The position numbers were made by a program, and so were the translations under genes. From assembly GCF_008710155.1 (NCBI RefSeq), contig NZ_VYPZ01000004.1, positions 62,001 to 126,000 on the forward strand: a stretch of DNA of 64,000 nucleotides, given 5' to 3'. This DNA comes from Sphingobium limneticum (GTDB lineage Bacteria; Pseudomonadota; Alphaproteobacteria; Sphingomonadales; Sphingomonadaceae). The notes below the pieces were generated by a model. That model worked only from the letters and a program-made list of their open reading frames with translations, had not been told where the DNA came from and ran no database searches. Below are positions 48,108-56,241 of this stretch, one piece after another (positions within the stretch are counted from its first letter, which is position 1; each line of letters starts with the position of its first letter).

Positions 48108-49139
48108 ATGTTCCATGTCGATCTCAAATTGCTCCGCAGCTTTGCCGCCGTCGCCTGCGAATTGTCGGTCACGCGCGCGGCGGAGCGGTTGCACCTGACC
48201 CAGCCGACCGTGTCGGGCCAGATCAAGGAACTGGAGCAGGCGCTTGGTTTCTCGCTGTTCCATCGCACCACCCGCCATATCGCGCTGACGCCGGAAGGGG
48301 AGCGGCTATTGCCGCTGGTCCAGTCACTGCACCAGTGCGCGCAGGCGGTGCGGACGGAGGCGGAGGGCATGCAACATGCGATGAAGACCCGTTTTCGGCT
48401 GGGCGCGGCCATGTACAGCATGGATTTTCTGGACCGGGTCGAATTGATCGACGCTTTCGTCGCGGCCCGATCGGACGTGCGGTTGACGATCGACAATCGC
48501 CTGCAATCGGATCAGGTGCGCGACCTGCTGACCGGGAAGCTGGACGCTTCGCTGTTGCTGGGCGTGCCGCTCGACCGTCCGGTGGCGGAATTTCTGGCCG
48601 ACATGAACCCCGGCGAGATCGCCAATGAGGTGCAATTTCCCGCGTCGCTGGAGCATGTCGTGCTGCGGCGGCGGCGGATCGGTCTGCTGGTGCCGGAGGA
48701 TAGCGATCTGGCCCGTTATGATGTCATCCCCGTCAGCCAGTTGATCGGGCGCCGGGTCGCGATGATCAGCGCCGAACATGGCGAGGCGTTCGTCAACCCG
48801 ATCGCCAATTTTCTGCTGCAATGCGGCGCTGTGCCCTCCGTATCGGCGGAGGGCAACGCCATGGCGGTGGAGCGCCATGCGCAGCGGCACGGCATTTGCG
48901 CGATCGGTATCGGCTGGTTCGCGACCCTGCCCGGCATGGTGCGGCGGCCGGTCGACGGCATGGATTTCCACATGGACCTGTCGCTGGTTCTGGGGACGTC
49001 GCCCAATCCTGCCGCACGGCGCTTCTTCGATTTCGCCGTCCGCTGGCAGGCGGCGCGCGATGCGCTGGGCACCGGTGGCGTGGCGGGCGATCATTTCGCC
49101 GACCCGCCGATCGCCAGTACGCAGATGGCGTTCGCTTGA
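48108..49139 (+). CDS. LysR-family transcriptional regulator
   Basis: This is a 343-aa regulator. HTH (residues ~5-65): LKLLRSFAAVACELSVTRAAERLHLTQPTVSGQIKELEQALGFSLFHRTTRHIALTPEG. The substrate-binding domain follows (FRLGAAMYSMDFLDRVELIDAF, LLTGKLDASLLLGV). The C terminus is ~20 residues longer than usual. ATG 48108 has GGGAGG upstream and is used in place of the longer frame, which overlaps the LuxR gene. The operon with LuxR is unusual. Confidence 0.93.
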   Translation: MFHVDLKLLRSFAAVACELSVTRAAERLHLTQPTVSGQIKELEQALGFSLFHRTTRHIALTPEGERLLPLVQSLHQCAQAVRTEAEGMQHAMKTRFRLGAAMYSMDFLDRVELIDAFVAARSDVRLTIDNRLQSDQVRDLLTGKLDASLLLGVPLDRPVAEFLADMNPGEIANEVQFPASLEHVVLRRRRIGLLVPEDSDLARYDVIPVSQLIGRRVAMISAEHGEAFVNPIANFLLQCGAVPSVSAEGNAMAVERHAQRHGICAIGIGWFATLPGMVRRPVDGMDFHMDLSLVLGTSPNPAARRFFDFAVRWQAARDALGTGGVAGDHFADPPIASTQMAFA

Positions 49140-49145
49140 TCGGCG

Positions 49146-49520
49146 TCAGCCGAGTGCGAACACCGCCTTCACATGGGCGGAATCGCTATATTCCTTGACC
49201 AGGGCGATCCGATCGCCGGCAAAGCGGAACAGGAAGACGTAGCGATTGTCGTAGAGCGTCCCGTTTTTGAGCAGGCTGTGCGACGTCGCTTCCACGAACA
49301 GATGTTCGCCCGCTTCCATGATCAGGCCGGGGGTGACGTGGATGCCGTCCGCCATCTGGGCATGCAGTGTGCCAAGCAGCGTGTCGAATTCCGCCACGCT
49401 GATATCGATGCCGCCATTCCACCACCAGCGCGCATCGGCGGTGAACCGGTCCAGCGGAATGCTGCCGGTTGCGATGGCGGACAATATCGTGCGGGCAGTC
49501 TCTTCACGGCTGGATGGCAT
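49146..49520 (-). CDS. NTF2/SnoaL-like protein
   Basis: This 124-aa protein with the nuclear-transport-factor-2 fold has the patterns FTADARWWWNGGIDIS, LGTLHAQMADGIHVTPGLIMEAGEHLFVEATSHSLLKNG and YDNRYVFLFRFAGDRIALVKEYSDSAHVKAVF. Such small proteins are isomerases, hydrolases or binding proteins. No catalytic residues can be named. AAGGAG lies upstream of ATG 49520. It converges on the LysR gene and diverges from the APH operon at 49700. Confidence 0.8.
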   Translation of the reverse strand: MPSSREETARTILSAIATGSIPLDRFTADARWWWNGGIDISVAEFDTLLGTLHAQMADGIHVTPGLIMEAGEHLFVEATSHSLLKNGTLYDNRYVFLFRFAGDRIALVKEYSDSAHVKAVFALG

Positions 49521-49699
49521 GCGGCGCTCCTTTTTCCTGCTCCGTCCAGCATGTCGGCGGCGGTCGGGTGACGCCAATCATATCGGCCGCCTCATTCATC
49601 GTGCGCGCCGATGACTGGTCCGCAAAGCCCGATTGGACCCGTTCGGGCAGCAGCTTCACTCTCCTCCCCAGTCAAAACAAAAGCATGTGAGGAGAGCCC

Positions 49700-50797
49700 A
49701 TGTCGATCGCGCCGGCCGATCTGATCCATCCCACGCCCTTGCCCCGCCCCGAACAGGTCGATGCCGACTGGCTCAACAGCCTGTTGTCCGGCGACGGGTC
49801 AGTCGGCAAAGTGGCGGCCGTGACGGTCACGCCGGTCGGTGCCGGCCAGATTGGCGAGACGGCGCGCTTCGCGCTGACCTATGTACCGGGCGCGACCGGG
49901 CCGGCCAGCCTGATCGGCAAATTCGCCTCGACGGATCCGGCGAGCCGGGAGGTGGCGCGCGGCTGGTCGCTTTATGAGCGGGAATTGCGCTTCTATCACG
50001 AACTGGCGCCGCGCGCGGGCATCGCCACGCCGCGCTATCATGGCGCGCGGATGGACGGGGAGGGCAGCTTCATCCTGTTGCTGGAGGATCTGGCCCCGGC
50101 CGCGCCCGGCGACCAGTTCAAGGGGCTGGCGCGCGACCAGATGGGGCAGGCGGTGGCGGAGGCGGCGCGGCTGCATGCTGCCTTCTGGGACGCGGATGCC
50201 GATCCGGCGCTTGCTTGGCTCGATGCCGGGCATATCGCCCAGCCTTTCTACCAGCCGGAGATTTTTCGTGCGACCTGGCCCGCCTTTCGCGACCGCTATG
50301 GTGCGCAGCTCGAACCCCGGCACCTGCGCGTCTGCGATGCGCTGGCGGAACGCTATGAAAGCTATGCCGCGCCGCTTTCCAGCCCGCGCTGCGTCACTCA
50401 TAACGACTATCGTCCCGACAATATGCTGCTCTTGCCGGATCGGCTGACGGTGGTGGATTGGCAGTCGGTGGCGCTCGGCTGGAATGCGGTGGACATCGCC
50501 TATCTGATCGGCGGCGCCTATGGCGCGGCGGAGCGGCAGGGAGTCGAGGATGACCTGCTGCGCCATTATCATGCCGAACTCACCCGCTGCGGCATCACCG
50601 ATTATAGTTTCGCCCAGTTGCGCGCAGATTATCGCCATTTCACCTTCGCCGGCATCAATGTCGCGGTCGGCGCCGCCATGCTGGTCAAGCGCACCGAGCG
50701 CGGCGACCGGCTCTTCCTCACCATGCTCGATCGCTTCGTATCGCATGTGATCGACCAGGATGCGCTGGGCATCCTTCGCCAGCCCGCAGGAGTATGA
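49700..50797 (+). CDS. APH-family phosphotransferase 2
   Basis: This 365-aa protein kinase-fold phosphotransferase has the nucleotide loop VTPVGAGQIGETARFALTYV. Catalytic loop: RCVTHNDYRPDNMLLLPDRLTVVDWQSVALGWNAVDIAYL (HxDxxxxN then DW). This variant has HND where aminoglycoside enzymes have HGD. No DUF6285 gene adjoins it. It heads a four-gene operon (kinase, aldehyde dehydrogenase, SDR, MDR), which suggests a metabolite kinase acting in the pathway. It overlaps the next gene by ATGA. Confidence 0.87.
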   Translation: MSIAPADLIHPTPLPRPEQVDADWLNSLLSGDGSVGKVAAVTVTPVGAGQIGETARFALTYVPGATGPASLIGKFASTDPASREVARGWSLYERELRFYHELAPRAGIATPRYHGARMDGEGSFILLLEDLAPAAPGDQFKGLARDQMGQAVAEAARLHAAFWDADADPALAWLDAGHIAQPFYQPEIFRATWPAFRDRYGAQLEPRHLRVCDALAERYESYAAPLSSPRCVTHNDYRPDNMLLLPDRLTVVDWQSVALGWNAVDIAYLIGGAYGAAERQGVEDDLLRHYHAELTRCGITDYSFAQLRADYRHFTFAGINVAVGAAMLVKRTERGDRLFLTMLDRFVSHVIDQDALGILRQPAGV

Positions 50798-52227
50798 AGA
50801 TGGCCAGTCTTGCCGATCCCGCCTTCGCCATGTTGATAAATGGCTGCGCTGTCGATGCGTCGCAGACGATCGCTGTCGTCAATCCCGCGACAGAGGCTCT
50901 CATCGCCCATGTGCCCGATTGCGACGAGGCCGGGCTGAATGCCGCGGTGCGGGCGGCGCGCGGGGCTTTCCCCGGCTGGCGCGATACGCCCTATGCGCAG
51001 CGGCAGGCCGCTCTGCGCACGATCGGCGCGACGCTGGCGGCCCATGCCGATACACTGGCCGCGATCCTGACCGCCGAACAGGGCAAGCCGCTGGCGGCTG
51101 CGGTGGGGGAGATACAGGCCGCCGCCTGGTGGATCGGCGTAGTGGCGGAGCAGGAACTGCCCGTCCATGTCAGCGAAGCGCTGCCCGGTCAGCGCAGCGT
51201 CACGCGGCATGTGCCGCTGGGCGTGGTCGGGGCGATCGTGCCGTGGAATTTCCCGCTGCTGCTGGCGATATGGAAGATCGGCCCGGCATTGCTGACGGGC
51301 AACACGCTGGTCCTGAAACCCTCGCCCTTCACGCCGCTGGCGACGCTGCGGCTGGGGGCGTTGCTGCGCGACCTTCTGCCGCCCGGCGTGCTCAATATCG
51401 TGACCGGCGGCGATGCGCTGGGACCGTGGATGACGCGCCATCTTGATATCGACAAGATCAGCTTCACCGGCTCCACCGCGACGGGGCGCCGGGTGATGGA
51501 AAGCGCGTCGGCCAATCTCAAGCGGCTGACGCTGGAACTGGGCGGCAATGATGCGGCGATCATATTGGACGATGCCGATGTGGACGCGATCGCCGAGCCG
51601 CTCTTCTGGGCCTGCTTCGCCAATAGCGGGCAAGTGTGCGTCGCGGCCAAGCGCGTCTATGTGCATGACGCCGTCTATGATCGGCTGGCGGCGGCATTGG
51701 CCGACATTGCCGCGCGGATGACGGTGGGGGACGGCGCGGTGGACGGCTCGCAATTGGGACCGGTGCAGAACCGCGCCCAATATGACCGGGTGCGCGCGCT
51801 GATCGCGGACTCTGTGGCGGCCGGCCATCGCTTTCTGGCGGGCGGCGATGTGCCTGACGGGCAGGGCTATTTCATACCGGTCACCATCGTCGACAACCCG
51901 CCGAATGACGCGCGCGTCGTGCAGGAGGAAGCATTCGGCCCCGTCGTCCCGCTGATCCGCTACACCGATCTGGACGATGCGATCGCGCGCGCCAATGATT
52001 GCGACTATGGCCTGGGCGGATCGGTCTGGTCGAGCGACATGGACCGCGCGCAGGCGGTTGCTGCGCGGATGGAGACCGGGACGGTGTGGATCAATTCGGC
52101 GCAGGGCTTGTCGCCCTTCGCCGCCTTTGCCGGACATAAGCAATCGGGGCTGGGCGTCGAAAACGGCCCGGACGGCCTGCTGGAATTTACGACGCCGCAG
52201 AGCGTCTATCAGCCGGTGGTCGGCTGA
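50794..52227 (+). CDS. Aldehyde dehydrogenase 2
   Basis: This 477-aa NAD(P)-dependent enzyme has IVPWNFPLLLAIWKIGPALLTGN at the cofactor site, Glu in LELGGNDAAII, catalytic Cys in FANSGQVCVAAKRVYV and HKQSGLGVENGPDGL near the end. It shares ancestry with the enzyme at 35755, but LELGGND in place of LELGGKSP indicates a different subgroup. It is coupled to the kinase before it (ATGA) and to the SDR after it (TGATG). Confidence 0.94.
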   Translation: MKMASLADPAFAMLINGCAVDASQTIAVVNPATEALIAHVPDCDEAGLNAAVRAARGAFPGWRDTPYAQRQAALRTIGATLAAHADTLAAILTAEQGKPLAAAVGEIQAAAWWIGVVAEQELPVHVSEALPGQRSVTRHVPLGVVGAIVPWNFPLLLAIWKIGPALLTGNTLVLKPSPFTPLATLRLGALLRDLLPPGVLNIVTGGDALGPWMTRHLDIDKISFTGSTATGRRVMESASANLKRLTLELGGNDAAIILDDADVDAIAEPLFWACFANSGQVCVAAKRVYVHDAVYDRLAAALADIAARMTVGDGAVDGSQLGPVQNRAQYDRVRALIADSVAAGHRFLAGGDVPDGQGYFIPVTIVDNPPNDARVVQEEAFGPVVPLIRYTDLDDAIARANDCDYGLGGSVWSSDMDRAQAVAARMETGTVWINSAQGLSPFAAFAGHKQSGLGVENGPDGLLEFTTPQSVYQPVVG

Positions 52228-52988
52228 TGCTGCTGCGGGACAAGGTCGTGTTCGTGTCGGGCGCCGGGTCGGGGATCGGCCGGGCGGCGGCGATCCTCTT
52301 CGCACAGGAAGGCGCGCGCGTCGGCGTGCTGGACCGCGATGCGGACAGCGCTGCCGCAACGGTGGAGGCGATTGCGCAAACGGGCGGGGCGGCGATGGCG
52401 CTAGTCGCGGATGTGACCGATGACGCTGCGATCGAAGGAGCCATCGGCGCGCTGGTCGATCGCTATGGCGCGCTGCACGGCGCGTTCAACAATGCCGGCA
52501 TCGAAATGGCGAACCGCTTGCTGCCCGATCTGACGGCGGCGGAATGGGGGCGGATGATGGCAATCAACCTGACCGGCGTCTTTTCCTGCATGAAATATGC
52601 GACCAAGGCGATGGCGCCGGGCGGTGGGGCCATCGTCAACAATTCGTCGGGCGACGGCATTATCGGCGCGCCCTATGCGGCCGATTATGTGGCGGCCAAA
52701 CATGGCGTCATCGGCCTGACCCGCGCTGCCGCCTGCGAGGCGCGCCATACCGGCGTGCGCGTCAATGCACTGCTTCCCGGCCTGATCCTCACGCCGATGG
52801 TGGAGGAAAGGCTGATCGGCAATCCGGCGTTCGAAAAACAGATGGCGCCGATGGTCGAGCGCCACTCGATCGGCCGCTTCGGCAAGCCGGACGATGTGGC
52901 GGAAGCCGCCTGCTGGCTGCTGTCCGACCGATCCGCCTTCATCAACGGCGCGCTGCTGACGGTGGATGGTGGATATACGGCGCGGTGA
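52227..52988 (+). CDS. Short-chain dehydrogenase/reductase 3
   Basis: This 253-aa SDR has VSGAGSGIGRAAAILF for the cofactor, LDRD after beta-2 (NAD preference), GAFNNAGIEM, catalytic Ser in NNSSGDG and Tyr-Lys in YVAAKHG. The C terminus is INGALLTVDGGYTAR. It overlaps the aldehyde dehydrogenase stop by one base (TGATG). It probably interconverts an alcohol and a ketone, which would supply a ketone for the carboxylase operon downstream; that is inference. Confidence 0.92.
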   Translation: MLLRDKVVFVSGAGSGIGRAAAILFAQEGARVGVLDRDADSAAATVEAIAQTGGAAMALVADVTDDAAIEGAIGALVDRYGALHGAFNNAGIEMANRLLPDLTAAEWGRMMAINLTGVFSCMKYATKAMAPGGGAIVNNSSGDGIIGAPYAADYVAAKHGVIGLTRAAACEARHTGVRVNALLPGLILTPMVEERLIGNPAFEKQMAPMVERHSIGRFGKPDDVAEAACWLLSDRSAFINGALLTVDGGYTAR

Positions 52989-53001
52989 TGGAGCAAGATC
53001 A

Positions 53002-54015
53002 ATGACAGGCATGCGGATCATCCGACTGGCGGCGCAACCGACGCTCGACACGCTGGCGGTCACGCGCGCGCCGATCCCGCAACCCGGCCCCGGCGAGCTA
53101 TTGCTGCGCCTGCGCGCCTCGTCGCTCAACTTCCACGATTATCTGGTAGTCGCAGGCCATATCCCGGTTGCGGAAGGGCGCGTGCCTTTGTCAGACGGCG
53201 CCGGCGAAATCGCCGCATTGGGTCCGGGCGTATCCGGCTGGACGGTCGGCGACCGCGTAATGGGCGCCTTCTTCCCGCGCTGGATCGATGGACCGCCCAA
53301 CCGCACGAACAACAACGCGATCAGCGGCGAAACGGCGAACGGTTTCGCTGCCGACCATGTCGTCGTGCCGGCCGCCTCGCTGACCGCCATTCCCGATGAC
53401 TGGTCCTTTGCGGAAGCGGCGACCTTGCCCTGCGCGGGCCTCACCGCCTGGCGCTTCCTGGTGGCGGAGGGGCAGGTGCAGGCCGGGGACAGCGTGCTGC
53501 TGCCCGGATCGGGCGGCCTCTGCCTGTTCGCGCTGCAAATCGCCAAGGCGCTGGGCCTCACCATCTGGTCGACCACATCGTCCGATGCGAAGGCGGATCG
53601 GTTGCGGGCGATGGGCGCGGACCATATCGTCAATTATCGCGCCGATGCCGGCTGGGGCGGCACGATCCGTGCCGGCACCGGCGGGGAAGGGGTGGACCTC
53701 GTGCTCGAGATTGGTGGCCAGTCCAGCTTCGTGCAGTCCGTCCGCGCCTGCCGCATGGGCGGCAAGGTCGTTGTCGTCGGGACCACCGCCAACGGCGCGC
53801 CGGAACTGCCCCTGAGCGATGTGGTGATGCGCCATATCCGTGTCGATGGCATCGCCGTGGGCAGCGTGGCGCAACTGCGCGGCCTCGTCGCCTTCCTGAC
53901 CGTGCATGACATCCGCCCTGTCATCGACCGGCATTTCCCGCTGGAACAGCTGGCCGACGCCTTCCGTTATCAGCTTTCCGGCGCGCATTTCGGCAAGATT
54001 ATCCTCGACTTCTGA
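53002..54015 (+). CDS. Zinc-free medium-chain oxidoreductase (quinone oxidoreductase type)
   Basis: This 337-aa MDR has LNFHDYLVVAGHIPVAEGRVPLSDGAGEIAALGPGVSG, LPCAGLTAWRFLV and VLLPGSGGLCLFALQIAKALG for NADPH. There are no zinc ligands. It matches enoyl/quinone reductase-like enzymes (YhdH/QOR group). ATG 53002 starts 13 bp after the SDR stop. A hairpin at 54042 ends the operon. Confidence 0.92.
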   Translation: MTGMRIIRLAAQPTLDTLAVTRAPIPQPGPGELLLRLRASSLNFHDYLVVAGHIPVAEGRVPLSDGAGEIAALGPGVSGWTVGDRVMGAFFPRWIDGPPNRTNNNAISGETANGFAADHVVVPAASLTAIPDDWSFAEAATLPCAGLTAWRFLVAEGQVQAGDSVLLPGSGGLCLFALQIAKALGLTIWSTTSSDAKADRLRAMGADHIVNYRADAGWGGTIRAGTGGEGVDLVLEIGGQSSFVQSVRACRMGGKVVVVGTTANGAPELPLSDVVMRHIRVDGIAVGSVAQLRGLVAFLTVHDIRPVIDRHFPLEQLADAFRYQLSGAHFGKIILDF

Positions 54016-54041
54016 CCGGTTGCGTAGCGTCGCCGGGCAAG

Positions 54042-54064
54042 AGACGGAAATCCGTCTGTCTTTT
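54042..54064 (+). terminator. Hairpin with T-run after MDR gene
   Basis: AGACGG (54042) pairs with CCGTCT (54052), followed by GTCTTTT. It lies 27 bp after the MDR stop and just before the putative operator of the next operon. Confidence 0.55.
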
Positions 54065-54067
54065 AAG

Positions 54068-54080
54068 ATTGTCAGACGAT
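54068..54080. promoter_or_regulatory. GntR/FadR-type operator candidate, site 2
   Basis: ATTGTCAGACGAT matches TNGTNNNACNA with extended A/T ends, about 90 bp upstream of the carboxylase operon. TTGATC at 54082 may be the -35 element, so a bound repressor would block the promoter. Confidence 0.55.
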
Positions 54081-54135
54081 ATTGATCGACTATAAAGTCT
54101 GTACGAATCAAAAAGAACATGGAGAGGAGAGCATC

Positions 54136-54174
54136 ATGGCTGTCGTCACAGGCCGGGGACCGGTGGACAAATGA
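54136..54174 (+). CDS. 12-codon leader ORF before the carboxylase operon
   Basis: ATG 54136 has a strong GGAGAGGAG ribosome site and reads MAVVTGRGPVDK, then a TGA that overlaps the start of the 516-aa gene (ATGA). The large gene has only a weak site of its own. This looks like a leader that loads ribosomes by coupling. An alternative is a real N terminus lost by a frameshift. Confidence 0.45.
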   Translation: MAVVTGRGPVDK

Positions 54175-55721
54175 CGCTGGATTATGTGCGATTGCTGGAG
54201 GCGAACAACGCCATCCAGACCATCGGCGACGATACCTATTGGCTGTGCGTGACGCGTACGGTGCAGGAATCGAAGCTGTTTCCCGTGCCATCCTATATGC
54301 TGCTCTCCTATCTCTGCTGCTATTATCGCTACCCCGCCTTGCTGCGGAAGATCGAAGCCAAGATGAAGGCGGAAGAGATTGGCGACCGTGCGCGGGCCAT
54401 GGGCGGCAAGTTCGGCAATCTGCCCGGCTGGGCGCTGCCGACCTTCTTCCTGCTGGGGCGCGAAACGCTGATCAACATGGGGCTTCAGACGCCGGCGGAC
54501 GATGCCGAGGATGTCGCCTATGTCATGGACTTCTGGCGCCGCTTCAAACTGGCGCAGCAGCGCGAGGACGGGCATCTCAACGCCCGCGAGTTCGGCCAGC
54601 GCGTCCAGCTTCTGCCCGAACGGCGCATTCAGCGTTTTCACGCCGACCTGCATGCCTGCAAAAATGGCGACCGGCTGCACAAGGCGGCGCAGACTTTCCT
54701 CGCCACTATCTCCCAATATGGCTTCCTCGTGTCCTGCGAGAGCCGCTGCACGCTCAACAATAGCGGCCCCTATAAGCTGGCGGACAATCGCGAACTGGTG
54801 ATCCGCGATTTCACCGATCTGGCGCAGGGCGACTATCCCTGGCTGGATGGCGTGGCCGACGCCATTCCCTATCCGAATCTGACCGTCACGATGGAGGCGA
54901 CCGACTGCCATTTCTACCTGATGGACGATTGGGGCAGTTTTGAATCCAAGCCGGAATTCACGGCGGAAAAGCTGACCGGCGTGGGGCTTTATACATCGGA
55001 CGCGCTGACCGAAAATTATGTGCCGGTGGGCATGGAGTCGCCCGATCAGCTGGCGGATACTTTCGAGAATCTGACCGACATCTTCCGTACCGCCACGGTC
55101 GAGCTGTGGAAGAATATGGCCGGCTGGTCGCGCGACCAGATGATGGACGCGGGGGCGCTGGTCTATTTCAGCCTGATCAAGGATTTCGCCCATGTCGCGG
55201 GCGTCTATGACGTCGACGACTGGATGAAGATCGACGAGCGGGCCGATCGCTTCCGGCCGCTGCTGAACGACGAATACGGTCGCGATTTCCTAGGCGAACT
55301 GGTGGGGCTGGTCGACCTGCCCAGCCAGCAACTGCACGATTATGCGATGATGATGCATAACGGCCGCCCGGCCCGCTATATCTCGCATATTCCCCATGGC
55401 GTGTTGAATGGCGACATTCCCGCCAGCACCGCGCATGTCGCGCCCGGCGTCACCCATCTGACCGAGAAGGTCGATCGCTATGTGACGAGCGCGGGGGCGC
55501 TGAGCCTGGCCGATTATAATGCGCGCGCGGCGGCATTCCGCCCGGCGCAGATGCAGCAACCCTATCGTTTCCTGTGCGACAGCAGCGTGCGCGGCGCGCC
55601 GGACAGTGCGGACGTCGCGGCGCTTTATGCGCTGGAACAGGAACAGTCGCGCCTCCTGAAGGGCAGGGGCGCCGGGCTGACACGCGACCAGATAGAAGCC
55701 CTGCGGGAGAATAAGGCATGA
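54171..55721 (+). CDS. 516-aa protein of unknown function, first gene of carboxylase operon
   Basis: I do not recognise this family. It has no signal peptide and looks cytosolic, alpha plus beta. Cys/His-bearing patches stand out: FHADLHACKNGDRLH (~residue 162), VSCESRCTLNNSG (~188) and EATDCHFYLMDDWGSFES (~244), which might bind metal. Other segments are ENYVPVGMESPDQLADTFENL, GALVYFSLIKDFAHVAGVYDVDDW and HIPHGVLNGDIPAST. It overlaps the BCCP gene by ATGA, so it is made together with the carboxylase subunits. It may be a substrate-binding or activating subunit. Start 54171 depends on coupling to the leader ORF. Confidence 0.85.
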   Translation: MTLDYVRLLEANNAIQTIGDDTYWLCVTRTVQESKLFPVPSYMLLSYLCCYYRYPALLRKIEAKMKAEEIGDRARAMGGKFGNLPGWALPTFFLLGRETLINMGLQTPADDAEDVAYVMDFWRRFKLAQQREDGHLNAREFGQRVQLLPERRIQRFHADLHACKNGDRLHKAAQTFLATISQYGFLVSCESRCTLNNSGPYKLADNRELVIRDFTDLAQGDYPWLDGVADAIPYPNLTVTMEATDCHFYLMDDWGSFESKPEFTAEKLTGVGLYTSDALTENYVPVGMESPDQLADTFENLTDIFRTATVELWKNMAGWSRDQMMDAGALVYFSLIKDFAHVAGVYDVDDWMKIDERADRFRPLLNDEYGRDFLGELVGLVDLPSQQLHDYAMMMHNGRPARYISHIPHGVLNGDIPASTAHVAPGVTHLTEKVDRYVTSAGALSLADYNARAAAFRPAQMQQPYRFLCDSSVRGAPDSADVAALYALEQEQSRLLKGRGAGLTRDQIEALRENKA

Positions 55722-56236
55722 GCGGGCCGAAAACAGAGGCTGCGGCGCTGGCGGATATCGAGGCGCTGATCGCCGATTTCCAGGCATCGGGCATGCGCGA
55801 ACTGCATGTGCGGGCGGGGGAATTTGAAATCTATCTGTCGACCGATGCGTTGGCGCCCGGATTGGGGGCGCAGGCCGTCGCCGTGCGGGTGGAGCCTATC
55901 GCCCCCGCTGCCGCTGCACCGGCGGCTGCGGCGCCAGCACCAACCGCTGCGCCGCCCATTGCCCCGGCCGCCGCGCCGTCCAGCCTGCCCGACAATGCCG
56001 TGATCGTCCGTGCGCCTTATCTCGGCACCTTCTATCGCGCGCCCAAGCCTGGTTCGCCAGTCTATGTCGATGTCGGATCGGTCGTCACCGCCGACACCGA
56101 AATGTGCCTGGTCGAGGTGATGAAACTGTTCACCGCCGTTCGTGCAGGGCTGTCGGGCACGGTTCATGCCATCCTCGCCACAGACGGCGCGATGGTGGAG
56201 GCCGACCAGCCGCTCTTCGCCGTCATTCCAGGGTAA
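55718..56236 (+). CDS. Biotin carboxyl carrier protein, AccB type
   Basis: This is a 172-aa BCCP. Residues 1-40 (DIEALIADFQASGMRELHVRAGEFEIYLS) match the AccB N-terminal helix. An Ala/Pro linker (~65-92) follows. The biotinyl domain has APYLGTFYRAPKPGSPVYVDVGSVV, which includes the AccB-type thumb. The biotin-bearing Lys is in CLVEVMKLFTAV (usual AMKM is VMKL). It carries CO2 from the biotin carboxylase to the transferase encoded next. ATGA overlap and a 5-bp gap to the neighbours show one operon. Confidence 0.93.
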   Translation: MSGPKTEAAALADIEALIADFQASGMRELHVRAGEFEIYLSTDALAPGLGAQAVAVRVEPIAPAAAAPAAAAPAPTAAPPIAPAAAPSSLPDNAVIVRAPYLGTFYRAPKPGSPVYVDVGSVVTADTEMCLVEVMKLFTAVRAGLSGTVHAILATDGAMVEADQPLFAVIPG

Positions 56237-56241
56237 AGACG

